From Anoxybacteroides tepidamans (GTDB taxonomy: Bacteria > Bacillota > Bacilli > Bacillales > Anoxybacillaceae), in NCBI RefSeq assembly GCF_014201465.1, contig NZ_JACHEP010000025.1, forward strand, positions 1 to 44,791: a stretch of 44,791 nt of DNA, given 5' to 3'. Below the pieces are notes generated by a model. That model was not told the origin of the DNA. It did no database searches and saw nothing but the letters and a program-made list of their open reading frames with translations. Positions within the stretch are counted from its first letter, which is position 1. The number at the start of each line of letters is the position of its first letter. The translations under genes were made by a program, and so were the position numbers. Shown piece by piece: positions 15,757 to 24,027 of this stretch.

Positions 15757-16617
15757 ATGTCTGTACAAACAGCAACCACTCAAACGAAGGAAATTGTCAC
15801 TCAACCCAATAATACTGGCAGACTTAAAGTACGGAACAAGTCAAAATGGAAGTTCATTGGTCCGATTGTTGCGCTTGTTGTTTTTCTTTCTTTATGGCAG
15901 TTTGTTCCGATTATGGTTGGTGTGAAGCCGTTTATACTTCCAAAACCGACAGATGTTATTCAAGCGGCGATTGAAGATTGGGATTTATTATGGCCAGCCA
16001 TAAAAATAACGGTAGCTGAATCTGTGATTGGATTTTTAATAAGTGCCATCATTGGGATTGGCGTCGCGGTTTTATTAGCTAGTTCCAAAATTTTAGAAAT
16101 AAGCATTTACCCATATGCGGTTATTTTACAAACGATACCAGTTGTGGCCGTTGCACCGATCGTTGTTATCTGGTTCGGTTCAGGCTTCAACTCGATTGTG
16201 ATGATTTCATTTTTAATCGGATTTTTTCCCATCATTTCAAATACTTTAATGGGATTGAATTCAGTCGACAAAAACATGAGCGAATTATTTACTTTATATA
16301 ATGCGTCAAAATGGCAAAGAATGTGGAAGCTTCGAATACCAGCTGCTATGCCTTACATGATGACCGGGTTAAAAATATCTAGCACACTATCTATCGTTGG
16401 TGCTATTACGGGTGAATATATAGCAGGGATTGGCGGAGGGAAAGGTGGTTTAGGTTATGGTATTACGGTCGCAGCTGTTCAATTAAAAACACCATATTTA
16501 TTTGCTTGTGGAATTGCCGCTGCTATTTTTGGGATTGTCTTTTACCTTCTCATAAGTTTGTTTTCTCATTTCATGCTTAGATCATGGCACGAATCAGCGA
16601 TGAAGGGAGACAAATAA
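15757..16617 (+). CDS. ABC transporter permease (SsuC/ThiX type)
   Basis: Inner-membrane channel subunit, 286 residues, with about six helices and the coupling EAA-like loop around NASKWQRMWKLRIPAAMPYMM. GEYIAGIGGGKGGLGYGI is characteristic of nitrate/sulfonate/pyrimidine permeases. ATG 15757 immediately follows the stop of the ATPase gene, whose end contains GGGAGTTGGG as ribosome binding site. It works with the ATPase and the lipoprotein downstream. Confidence 0.92.
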   Translation: MSVQTATTQTKEIVTQPNNTGRLKVRNKSKWKFIGPIVALVVFLSLWQFVPIMVGVKPFILPKPTDVIQAAIEDWDLLWPAIKITVAESVIGFLISAIIGIGVAVLLASSKILEISIYPYAVILQTIPVVAVAPIVVIWFGSGFNSIVMISFLIGFFPIISNTLMGLNSVDKNMSELFTLYNASKWQRMWKLRIPAAMPYMMTGLKISSTLSIVGAITGEYIAGIGGGKGGLGYGITVAAVQLKTPYLFACGIAAAIFGIVFYLLISLFSHFMLRSWHESAMKGDK

Positions 16618-16826
16618 AATCTATGCAATGCGCGTTTAAAAAGAGATTTATATAAATTTAACATAATATTGCTTATTACTGGCATGAGTGGAATTAAGTT
16701 TAAAATCAGAGCAATTAATAGCCAATGGCTTGCTGAATTAAAGGATAAAGTTGGGAGCAGCTTAATATTTTCAAAACTACAATTTTGATAGTAAAAAACA
16801 AAGTGCTATACGAGGGGGAAAATAAA

Positions 16827-17858
16827 ATGAAGGCATTGCGCAAAGCAAATTTTTTATTAATTGGGATTATATTCATGTTTATCCTTGCCGCCTGCAGTGG
16901 GCAAGAGTCGAACAGTTCGGCAAGCGAGGGAAATAGCAATTCAAATGAAGAACAAAAAAACTTAAAAGATGTAAAAATTGTATTAAACTGGTTCCCTAAA
17001 GCGCAGCATGGCGGTTTGTATGCAGCACAAGAAAACGGATTATTTGAAAAAAAAGGTTTAAAAGTCACGATTGAACCGGGCGGGCCGCAAGTATCCTCTA
17101 TTCAAATGGTTGCATCTGGAAGTGCTGACTTTGGACTTGCACATGCTGACCAAATGGTTATTGCTAGAAATCAAGGAATTGAGTTAGTCGCCGTAGCTGC
17201 TGCCATGCAAGGAAGCCCGCAAGCATTAATGTTCCATAAAGGGAAAGGAATCAATGATTTTGATGAATTAAATGGAAGAAAAGTGTATATTCAACCTGGT
17301 ATTACGTATTGGGATTTTTTAAAATCAAAATACAATTTAAATAATGTACAAGAATTAGCTTATACTGGCCAACATTCGAATTTTATTAGCGATGTCAATT
17401 CCGTAAGCCAAGCCTTTGTTACATCAGAGCCGTTCTTCTTAAAAAAAGATGGAGTAGAGGTCGAAACGAAGTTAATATCTGATGCAGGGTATAATCCGTA
17501 TAACATAGTCTTATATGTTACAAAAGACTATTTAGAAAAAAATGAAGAAACTGTAAAAGCTTTTGTAGAGGCTTTTGTTGAAGGATGGTATTTATATAAA
17601 GATTCTTACGAAGAGATCAATAAAGTGATTCAGAAAAACAACACTGATATGGAGTTAGAATCTTTGAAATTTGAAGCGGAAGCACAAAAAGATTTTGTAT
17701 ATGGAGGGGATGCAGCAGAGCATGGAGTCGGGTATATGACTGAAGAACGCTGGGCAACACTTATTAAACAGTTGTATGATCTAGGTTTATTAGAAAAGAC
17801 GTTTGATGCAAAAGAAATTTTTACAACCAAATATTTGCCAAGACGTGAATCGAAGTAA
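16827..17858 (+). CDS. ABC transporter substrate-binding lipoprotein, NMT1/THI5-like
   Basis: Extracellular binding protein, 343 residues. It has a signal peptide with lipobox LAAC (cysteine 23), then a linker rich in S, N and E. The periplasmic-binding fold begins VLNWFPKAQHGGLYAAQENG, typical of NMT1/THI5-like proteins that bind hydroxymethylpyrimidine-like or related heterocycles. An upstream ATG at 16785 is in frame, but ATG 16827 follows CGAGGGGGAAA and gives a proper signal peptide. A gap of 209 bases separates it from the permease, with no clear terminator between. Confidence 0.9.
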   Translation: MKALRKANFLLIGIIFMFILAACSGQESNSSASEGNSNSNEEQKNLKDVKIVLNWFPKAQHGGLYAAQENGLFEKKGLKVTIEPGGPQVSSIQMVASGSADFGLAHADQMVIARNQGIELVAVAAAMQGSPQALMFHKGKGINDFDELNGRKVYIQPGITYWDFLKSKYNLNNVQELAYTGQHSNFISDVNSVSQAFVTSEPFFLKKDGVEVETKLISDAGYNPYNIVLYVTKDYLEKNEETVKAFVEAFVEGWYLYKDSYEEINKVIQKNNTDMELESLKFEAEAQKDFVYGGDAAEHGVGYMTEERWATLIKQLYDLGLLEKTFDAKEIFTTKYLPRRESK

Positions 17859-17871
17859 AATCTGAAAACAA

Positions 17872-17905
17872 AAGCTGGGCAGCTTGATGGTTGCTCAGTT
17901 TTTTG
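17872..17905 (+). terminator. Terminator of the importer operon
   Basis: CTGGGCA pairs with TGCTCAG around GCTTGATGGT, followed by TTTTTTG. Confidence 0.75.
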
Positions 17906-18204
17906 TTTTATAAATAACTGTACTTGAGCAAATTCGCTAACTTAAATTTATAAACAGACAAGCCTAAGATAGGGTTGATACATGTTTTTTGACACAACAC
18001 AATACTATCTTTTGTATTTTGTTTTGGTATATTGGGGTGTAAATCCCGTGATCTACGCATGTTACGTGTTGACTTTTAGATGGGCAACAGTGAATGTTTT
18101 TTCAGTTCTGTACACATTTAGGAATATAATCCGATTTTATTTATATTTTATTATGATTATAATTGTAACCATGGTCATAGCAGGGAATGGGAGGATGAAC
18201 AGAA
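17906..18204. other. Intergenic region upstream of the chemoreceptor
   Basis: No gene is supported; a 121-codon open frame running into the receptor gene has no ribosome binding site and is a chance frame. A weak promoter is possible: TTCAGT (18101) and TATAAT (18125) with an 18-base spacer. I see no convincing sigma-D motility promoter. Confidence 0.4.
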
Positions 18205-19893
18205 TTGAAGAAATTAAAACTTGTAACAAAAATCAATCTAATTGTACTAGGTGTTGTTATTTTTTTATCAGGAGTATCATTATTTGTTGCAAACGTTCAG
18301 ATTACCGAAGGCATGAAAAAGGTAATAGTGGAAAAAGTCAAATCTAATCTCGCATTAGCTTATCAATATATTGATGAGAAATATAAGGGCGATTGGATGT
18401 TAAAAGATGGAGATCTTTACAAGGGAAATGCAAAAATGAATCATAATTACGAAATTGTTGATGAAATAGGAAAATTAGTAAATGGTGCTGTTACTATTTT
18501 TCAAAATGACACTAGGGTAGCAACGACTATTATACAAAATGGTAAACGTGCTGTTGGTACTACTGTTTCAGAGGAAGTTTCAAACACTGTGTTAAAAGAA
18601 GGAAAAACTTATTTTGGTGAAGCGGAAATTTTAGGAGAAACATATCAAACTGCATACATGCCTATTAAGAATTCAAACGGAGAAAATATAGGAATTTTTT
18701 TTATAGGCGTATCTCAAAAATATGTTAATTCCGCTGTTTCTTCTCTTTTCAAAACGTTGATTATTTCAATACTGGCAGTACTCATCATTTCTGCCGTTGT
18801 TGTTTTATGGTTTACACGAAAAATTCGTATGAGACTAACATCTGTCTCTAATGCTCTTAAACAGGCAGGAGAAGGGGATTTTACTGTAGATATTAAAGAT
18901 GATGTTCATGATGAAATTGGTCAAATTATAGATAGTTATAATAAAATGAGGGAAAATTTGGCCAATCTATTCAAACATGTAACCGTTGCAGCAGAGCAAG
19001 TAGCCGCTTCTTCCGAGGAACTAACAGCAAGTGCAGATCAAACTGCACTGGCAACTGAACAAGTTTCAACAGGTATTCAGCAAGTAGCAAACAGTGCAGA
19101 GAATCAAACAAGTCGAATTGAATCGAGCGCTACTTCCATGGAACAAATGGCACAAGGGGTTGCTAATATCGCAGATCGTTCCGCGGCAATTGCAGATTTA
19201 TCAGTACAAATGATGGCACAGGCAGAAGATGGTGAGGAATCAGTCAAAAAAACAGTAGAACAAATGAGCTTCATTCAGCAATCTGTATCTAAATCAGAAG
19301 AAATGATTAATATGTTACATGAACGCTCAAAAGAGATTGGATCTATATTAAATATGATTAGTCAAATTGCTGATCAAACCAATCTTCTTGCGTTAAATGC
19401 TACGATTGAAGCTGCGAGAGCAGGGGAACACGGAAAAGGATTTGCTGTTGTTGCTGACGAAGTCAGAAAATTAGCAGAACAATCCCGAGAATCAGCGAAG
19501 CTGATTGCTGAACTGATCTTTAGCATACAAACAGATACGGAAAATACTGTTCAAATGATGAAGCAAGCTACACAAAATGTGAAGAGTGGAATCGACATCT
19601 CACAAGAAACAGCCCAGAAATTCAATATAATTTCGGAAAGTACAAAAATGCTTCAAACACAATTGGAAGACATCTCTGCAACAGTGCAACAAACTTCTGC
19701 AGGGATTCAAGAGTTGAGTTCAACTGTTAATGAATTATCGGCAGTTGCGAGAGAAAATGCGGCAACATCCGAGGAAATCGCTGCTTCTACCGAGGAACAA
19801 CTTGCTTCAATGGAGGAAATCACATCAGTAGCAAAATCGTTGGCAAATATGGCTGAAGAGTTGCAGGAACTAGTTCGCAAATTTAAAGTTTAA
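18205..19893 (+). CDS. Methyl-accepting chemotaxis protein
   Basis: Membrane receptor that passes ligand signals to CheA/CheW. In 562 residues: helix 1 (about 8-28), an extracellular single-Cache-like sensor (about 30-185, containing [17 protein letters not shown]), helix 2 (about 186-208), HAMP (about 210-262) and a long coiled coil. The hairpin tip is [20 protein letters not shown] with [18 protein letters not shown]. The start is TTG 18205 behind GGGAGG at suitable spacing. It ends [12 protein letters not shown], lacking a CheR pentapeptide tether. It may sense the substrate of the neighbouring importer, but that is inference from position only. Confidence 0.93.
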   Translation: MKKLKLVTKINLIVLGVVIFLSGVSLFVANVQITEGMKKVIVEKVKSNLALAYQYIDEKYKGDWMLKDGDLYKGNAKMNHNYEIVDEIGKLVNGAVTIFQNDTRVATTIIQNGKRAVGTTVSEEVSNTVLKEGKTYFGEAEILGETYQTAYMPIKNSNGENIGIFFIGVSQKYVNSAVSSLFKTLIISILAVLIISAVVVLWFTRKIRMRLTSVSNALKQAGEGDFTVDIKDDVHDEIGQIIDSYNKMRENLANLFKHVTVAAEQVAASSEELTASADQTALATEQVSTGIQQVANSAENQTSRIESSATSMEQMAQGVANIADRSAAIADLSVQMMAQAEDGEESVKKTVEQMSFIQQSVSKSEEMINMLHERSKEIGSILNMISQIADQTNLLALNATIEAARAGEHGKGFAVVADEVRKLAEQSRESAKLIAELIFSIQTDTENTVQMMKQATQNVKSGIDISQETAQKFNIISESTKMLQTQLEDISATVQQTSAGIQELSSTVNELSAVARENAATSEEIAASTEEQLASMEEITSVAKSLANMAEELQELVRKFKV

Positions 19894-19906
19894 GTTTTTA
19901 TAGAAA

Positions 19907-19935
19907 AAGGGAAGCTTCAATGGCTTCCCCTTTTG
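19907..19935 (+). terminator. Terminator of the chemoreceptor gene
   Basis: GGGAAGC/GCTTCCC with a short loop, then CTTTTG. A group II intron 5' end begins 3 bases later, as class C introns do. Confidence 0.85.
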
Positions 19936-19937
19936 TG

Positions 19938-19983
19938 GTGCGCCCGGCATGGGTGTAGTCTATAGGGTGAAAGTCCCGAACTG
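19938..19983 (+). mobile_element. Group II intron, 5' stub only
   Basis: Begins GTGCGCCCGGCATGGGTG and continues TATAGGGTGAAAGTCCCGAA, the conserved 5' end and first domain of a bacterial group II intron. After about 46 bases the similarity ends, and there is no reverse transcriptase, no domain V and no 3' end nearby. Its place directly behind a terminator hairpin fits the target choice of class C introns. It is a dead remnant. Confidence 0.75.
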
Positions 19984-20434
19984 CCTTCATCATACCGGAT
20001 CCTTTCCTCTCGTCGACGCAAAAGGTTTGTGGAATCGATTATTTTTGGAAGTAGAACCAAAAAGAAGATCTTCACCAAAAGTTGTGCTTGATTTTTAATA
20101 AAAGCGGACTTGATACTTGTTTATACATAATTGTAAATGAAAGTTAAATAAACGATAAGCGGTATCCCTCGCTTCACAACATCATCAGTTTGTCAAGTAC
20201 ATTTTGTGGTGATGAACCCAAAAAGAAACAAATTAGGTACTGAATCTATTCGCTAAAAAATGAGTCGATTGTTCATTCCACATCGCTTGGATCCGTTTCT
20301 CCAAACAACTCTCCTCCATTTTTTGAATCCACTCTTGTGCTTGAGAGAGTGGTTCATCGAGCAACCCAAGGATTTGTTTCCCTTTGGTTTGAAAAAACCA
20401 ACGAAGCCACGGGAGGAGCCGACGCATATAAAAA
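19984..20434. other. Relic DNA, one possible coding fragment on the minus strand
   Basis: No intact gene. On the minus strand 20233-20427 reads a 64-residue frame (WLRWFFQTKGKQILGLLDE ... FLANRFST) that could be the C-terminal end of a lost, perhaps transposon-related gene. I do not recognise the family. The rest shows no gene or RNA I can support. Confidence 0.35.
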
Positions 20435-20580
20435 TATATAAATACAACTGGAAGGTTTAACTTGTGGCTGACGAAAAAGCAGACTCCCTATTTTTCGACT
20501 GTCGGAGGCAAGTCTGTGACTGGCCTTCGTCACGCCTTCGCGTGACAGAGGACCGAACAGTCGAAACATACCGATTACTC
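20435..20580 (+). repeat. Dispersed structured repeat, copy 1
   Basis: Starts TATATAAATACAACTGG and matches 44697-44791 over about 95 bases with only a few differences. Downstream it forms a compound hairpin: CGACTGTCGG pairs with CCGAACAGTCG (one bulge), enclosing a perfect stem GTCACG/CGTGAC with loop CCTTCG. It resembles an insertion-element end or a REP-like non-autonomous repeat. A small reading frame with its own ribosome binding site lies inside. Confidence 0.7.
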
Positions 20581-20601
20581 CATAAAAGACGAAAACGTTA
20601 A
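20464..20601 (+). CDS. Possible 45-residue protein inside the repeat
   Basis: GTG 20464 lies 8 bases after GGAAGG and opens a 45-codon frame ending at TAA 20601. The product starts VADEKADSLFFDC and ends LLHKRRKR, strongly charged and basic at the C-terminus. The second copy of the repeat has ATG and GGGAGG at the same place but one extra T, which shifts the frame after about 11 codons. Either may be the decayed one. Family unknown; coding status doubtful. Confidence 0.3.
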   Translation: MADEKADSLFFDCRRQVCDWPSSRLRVTEDRTVETYRLLHKRRKR

Positions 20602-20649
20602 AATTTCAAATTGCGTCTATCCTGTTTGGATAATCATCTGGTTTTTGTA

Positions 20650-21114
20650 TTAGCCGCGTTTAATAAATAAAGGAAGTTCCGTATGTCCCATTCCACGTAC
20701 GTACACGAAAAGCTGTCCTTTATGATGGATTTCGTGGTCCATGGCGGATTGGAGAAATTGTGCTACAGAGAGTTGCGCTCCAAAGATTTGTGTTAAGTCA
20801 AGCATGCGATCGAAATCTTCGTCTGTAAGGGACTCTAACAAACTTTTTGTCTTTTCTGTATACGCTTCTGCAAGTTTCTGAAGATCCGTTTCTGTTTCCT
20901 CAATTTTTTCTCTGAATAATGCTGGATTGCCGCTCTTTGCGACTTTTGCAAATTTATAAAATGTAAAAAGCATGTGAGTGACTAGATCTTTTGCCGGCAT
21001 GGATGTCGGCGTTGGTTTGTAGTCATAATATTCTTTTTCAATTTTGTTAATGAGTTCGACTGTAACATTGCGGTGAGCTAAAAAATATTGAACAAACTGG
21101 TTTGCTCGGTTCAT
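20650..21114 (-). CDS. DinB-family protein
   Basis: Four-helix-bundle protein of the DinB/YfiT group, 154 residues, many of which bind a metal through three histidines. Candidate ligands are visible: H in VTHMLFTFYKF (about 47) and H/H in MDHEIHHKGQLFVYVRGMG (about 127-131). The start is ATG 21114 behind AAGGAGGGG; the frame extends further upstream, but those codons are not supported. Some relatives are thiol transferases using bacillithiol; the role here is not known. It stands alone on the minus strand between mobile-element relics. Confidence 0.85.
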   Translation of the reverse strand: MNRANQFVQYFLAHRNVTVELINKIEKEYYDYKPTPTSMPAKDLVTHMLFTFYKFAKVAKSGNPALFREKIEETETDLQKLAEAYTEKTKSLLESLTDEDFDRMLDLTQIFGAQLSVAQFLQSAMDHEIHHKGQLFVYVRGMGHTELPLFIKRG

Positions 21115-21254
21115 AGGCAACCCCTCCTTGAGAGAAATCAATGTCACTTCCATGTTAAGACGAAAAATTGCGTTTTGCAAAAAATCGGCTTGAAATATAT
21201 GCAAAGTGATTGAAACACACTCGAACATTATGTGTTATACCGCCCATCATCCAT

Positions 21255-21303
21255 TTTTTGCGCCATCAGTCATTGGCTAGACATGTTATCTATAGCGCAA
21301 AAA
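21255..21303. repeat. Inverted repeat TTTTTGCGC / GCGCAAAAA
   Basis: Two perfect 9-base arms (21255-21263 and 21295-21303) separated by 31 bases lie between the dinB upstream region and the ltaS terminator. It could be a regulator site, a second terminator or an element end. Confidence 0.4.
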
Positions 21304-21344
21304 GAAAAGAGGAAGCCGTTCTTAGAGCTTTTTGAACAGCTTCC
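21301..21344 (-). terminator. Terminator of ltaS
   Basis: On the minus strand GGAAGC(T)GTTC pairs with GAAC(G)GCTTCC and is followed by TCTTTTCTTT. It lies about 415 bases beyond the ltaS stop codon, displaced by the inserted IscB-type relic. Confidence 0.8.
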
Positions 21345-21430
21345 CCAAGTAGCTAAAAAATTAGTTTTTATTTTTCTTCACGAAACTTGCGCAAGGAATC
21401 CCTCGTCTAAAGACTGGGAGGAATTGCGCT

Positions 21431-21526
21431 TTACGCAAGTTTCATTCCCTCCTTTCGATACGTGTACCCATCCAATCGTTGAATGATACGAATATATTTG
21501 TAGTTTGTGTCTAATACAAAAACCAT
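21431..21526 (-). pseudogene. IscB/IsrB nuclease remnant, N-terminal residues only
   Basis: Begins MVFVLDTN, the usual start of IscB/IsrB proteins (first RuvC segment), directly behind the conserved GGGGAGAACCCG leader. After about eight residues the sequence departs from the family and stops at 21431, so the gene was lost by internal deletion and the start was fused to right-end DNA. Confidence 0.65.
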
Positions 21527-21759
21527 CGGGTTCTCCCCTTTCCTCTGCACAAAGCAGGTGATGTTCTCCTCGACCATGTGATCGATGCTTGTCATGTGCA
21601 AGACACTAGCGCTACCCACCACGCTTGTTTAACCTTGCACGACAGAGGACGGGGCTTGGGAAGCACCCCGACGTGTCATGACATCGATAACGTAGACTAT
21701 GTTTCAAGTCTTGGTCTGGTCAACATGGGGCGTTCAAGCCCACGACTTGAGTCGTTGGG
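21527..21759 (-). ncRNA. Omega RNA (HEARO-type) of the IscB/IsrB relic
   Basis: Read on the minus strand: hairpin CCCAACGACT/AGTCGTGGG at the 5' end, then ATGTTGACCAGACCAAGACT, GTCTACGTTATCGATGTCAT, GGGGTGCTTCCCAAGCCCC, ACAAGCGTGGTGGGT, and GAGGAGAACATCACCTGC just before the nuclease start. The order and blocks agree with HEARO/omega RNAs as I remember them. In such elements the guide is the flanking sequence at the 5' end, here the last codons of ltaS. Confidence 0.65.
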
Positions 21760-23697
21760 TTATTGGCGGTGATTGTAGTCGTATTTCGAACGGTCTACCG
21801 GCTTGAATCCTTTCGGTGTGTAAAAGCGCAATAAGTCTTCGTATACGACTTTATCGGACATGCTTAGCTTTGTCCGGACGATTTGTTCGGCACGTTTAAT
21901 GTCATCGTTTTTCTCGATCGGTTCGCCTGTTTGTGTATCATAATATTTTCCGTTAATCGCTGTAACGGTTGGCGTAACGAAATCACCGTTACGGAATGGA
22001 ACGATTTGTTGATGCTGCGGCGATAATAAATCGGTGCCAAATTGGATGTAATTTTTCGTATCAATTCCTAATAAGTGGAGTACGGTTGGCAATACGTCGA
22101 TTTCTCCACCATATTGATGCATAATTCCACCTTTGACACCAGGAACGCGAATGAATAACGGTACGCGCTGCAATTGAGCGTGTTCAAATGGCGTGATTTC
22201 TTTTCCGATAATTTGTGACATCGCTTCGTTATGATTGTCCGAAATGCCGTAATGGTCGCCGTATAAAACGATAATCGAGCGATCGTAAAGACCGGATTGC
22301 TTCAAGTAATCAAAAAACTCTTTCACTGCTTCGTCCAAATACCGCGCTGTTTGGAAGTAGCGGTCAACCGAACCATCGCCCGTTGTGGCAGGTGGAATGG
22401 TTGCCTCCTCTTCATTGATCAAGTAAGGGAAATGGTTCGATAACGTAATAAATTTTACATAAAATGGTTCTTTTAACGTTTGTAATAACGGAATCGATTC
22501 TCTAAAGAACGGTTTATCTTTTAAACCATAGTTTAACACATCTTGATCGTTCATATCATAATAACTGGCATCGAAGAAGTGGTCGAATCCAAACGATTTA
22601 TAAATTTCATTGCGGTTCCAGAACGTTTTATAGTTGCCGTGAAAGACCGCAGACGTATAGCCGAGCTGTCCTAAAATGGCCGGTGCGGCTTGGTATGTGT
22701 TTTGCGCTTTCGTTGTAAAGACTGACCCTTGCGGCAATCCGAACAAGGAGTTTTCTAACATAAACTCGGCGTCCGACGTTTTCCCTTGTCCTGTTTGATG
22801 GAAAAAGTTATCGAAATACATCGTATTTTTTTCACGTGTCAGCGAATTTAAAAACGGTGTCACTTCTTGCCCGTTTAACTTATAGTTAATCAAAAAATTT
22901 TGGAACGACTCTAAATGAATATAGATGACGTTCATACCTTTTGCTTTGCCGAAGTAAGCCGGATTCGGCTTTGCATACGTTGCTTGTACGTGGTTTAAAA
23001 CGGTTGTGACGTCGCTTTTATTCGCAAACGCGCGCTGCGTGGACGATTTCATGCTTTGAATCGCATCGTAAATGACATAGTTATACATGCCTAAATATTT
23101 CACGATATAGTTGCGGTCAAACGTTCTTGTTAATAATTGCGGACGGTCAATTTCCGCCAATGCCAAGTTTGTTACAAACATAAACACAGCTGTTGCAAAC
23201 AACAGATTTTTTTGTAGGCGTCCTAGAAAAATAGGCTGTAATTTGGCACGTTGTTTGAAAATGAGTACGATCAAAACGACCGTGTCCAAAAAATAAATAA
23301 AGTCGTACCATTTTAATAATTCTAAAACACTTCCGCCAAGATTGCTGAAATTGTCCGTTTGCGTCAGCGTTGGGAAGGTGATGAAATCGCTAAAAAATCG
23401 GTAATAGACGATGTTCGCGTATAAAATAAACGATAAAATAAAATCAACAACAATGAGCCAAATATATGGACGTTTTCCTTTTGTTAATAGGGCTAAACCG
23501 AAGAAGAAAATCGCTGAACTCACTGGATTGATAAATAACAGCCATTGTTGCATCGAGTTGCTGATGCCTAAATTGAACTCGATTCGATAGGCTGCGTACG
23601 TTTTCATCCAAAATAAAAACACCGCTAATACAAAAAAGCGGAGATGTGAATCCGACAAGCGCTGGAACCATTGTATCGTTTTATTGAGCCCCTTCAT
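21760..23697 (-). CDS. ltaS: Lipoteichoic acid synthase
   Basis: Membrane enzyme that polymerises glycerol-phosphate from phosphatidylglycerol onto the lipid anchor outside the cell. In 645 residues: five membrane helices within about 20-180, a likely signal-peptidase site AFA (223-225), then the sulfatase-like domain with metal ligand E263 (HLES), catalytic threonine T307 in GQGKTSDAEF, and LYGDHYG. A GTG at 23709 is in frame, but ATG 23697 is better spaced from GAGGTG. Length equals B. subtilis LtaS. An IscB-type relic begins directly at its stop codon. Confidence 0.94.
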   Translation of the reverse strand: MKGLNKTIQWFQRLSDSHLRFFVLAVFLFWMKTYAAYRIEFNLGISNSMQQWLLFINPVSSAIFFFGLALLTKGKRPYIWLIVVDFILSFILYANIVYYRFFSDFITFPTLTQTDNFSNLGGSVLELLKWYDFIYFLDTVVLIVLIFKQRAKLQPIFLGRLQKNLLFATAVFMFVTNLALAEIDRPQLLTRTFDRNYIVKYLGMYNYVIYDAIQSMKSSTQRAFANKSDVTTVLNHVQATYAKPNPAYFGKAKGMNVIYIHLESFQNFLINYKLNGQEVTPFLNSLTREKNTMYFDNFFHQTGQGKTSDAEFMLENSLFGLPQGSVFTTKAQNTYQAAPAILGQLGYTSAVFHGNYKTFWNRNEIYKSFGFDHFFDASYYDMNDQDVLNYGLKDKPFFRESIPLLQTLKEPFYVKFITLSNHFPYLINEEEATIPPATTGDGSVDRYFQTARYLDEAVKEFFDYLKQSGLYDRSIIVLYGDHYGISDNHNEAMSQIIGKEITPFEHAQLQRVPLFIRVPGVKGGIMHQYGGEIDVLPTVLHLLGIDTKNYIQFGTDLLSPQHQQIVPFRNGDFVTPTVTAINGKYYDTQTGEPIEKNDDIKRAEQIVRTKLSMSDKVVYEDLLRFYTPKGFKPVDRSKYDYNHRQ

Positions 23698-23834
23698 CTT
23701 TCTGTTCACCTCTATTTTCTCTTATTCTCTCATTCTAGATTTTTAAATATATGGAGTATCTGCTATGTTTATGACCGTAGATTGCGGTAAAATGTTCGCC
23801 GAATATATTATACAACAAAATCCTCATGTCAAGT

Positions 23835-23863
23835 AGCATAATACATCACTTAGCATTCGTCAA
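23835..23863 (-). promoter_or_regulatory. Promoter of ltaS
   Basis: On the minus strand TTGACG, 17 bases, TATGCT lie about 140 bases upstream of the start. A second TTGACA with TAATAT 16 bases on overlaps just downstream. The rest of 23698-24027 shows only the divergent upstream region of the Ktr gene and no further gene. Confidence 0.6.
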
Positions 23864-24027
23864 ATCCATCATATGGTCTTTTTGTAATTTTAACCAATGG
23901 GTATAAAAGAAGTGATATTCTCTAAAAATCATTGTACAAGATGAATGCATTTTTTGGTATATTTTTTACATGTATTATGATGGGGTATAAAAGGAATGTT
24001 GATGTGATGACGGGAGGTATGGAGAAG

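Larger units (their letters stand above)
21382..21759 (-). mobile_element. Collapsed IscB/IsrB-type (IS200/IS605 superfamily) element
   Basis: A non-autonomous relic consisting of a left part (omega RNA, 21527-21759), the first codons of an iscB/isrB gene (start 21526), and a right-end imperfect palindrome (21382-21443). The right end has arms GAAACTTGCG/CGCAAGTTTC with an inner GTCT-AA-AGAC hairpin. Almost all of the nuclease gene is deleted. It sits between the ltaS stop codon and the ltaS terminator, so insertion did not break a gene. Confidence 0.7.

Noticed and set aside
17982-18347. 121-codon frame upstream of the chemoreceptor
   Set aside because: It overlaps the receptor gene in another frame, lacks a ribosome binding site and has no recognisable sequence.
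21232-21486. 84-codon plus-strand frame
   Set aside because: It runs across the ltaS terminator and the mobile-element right end on the opposite strand; no start signal.
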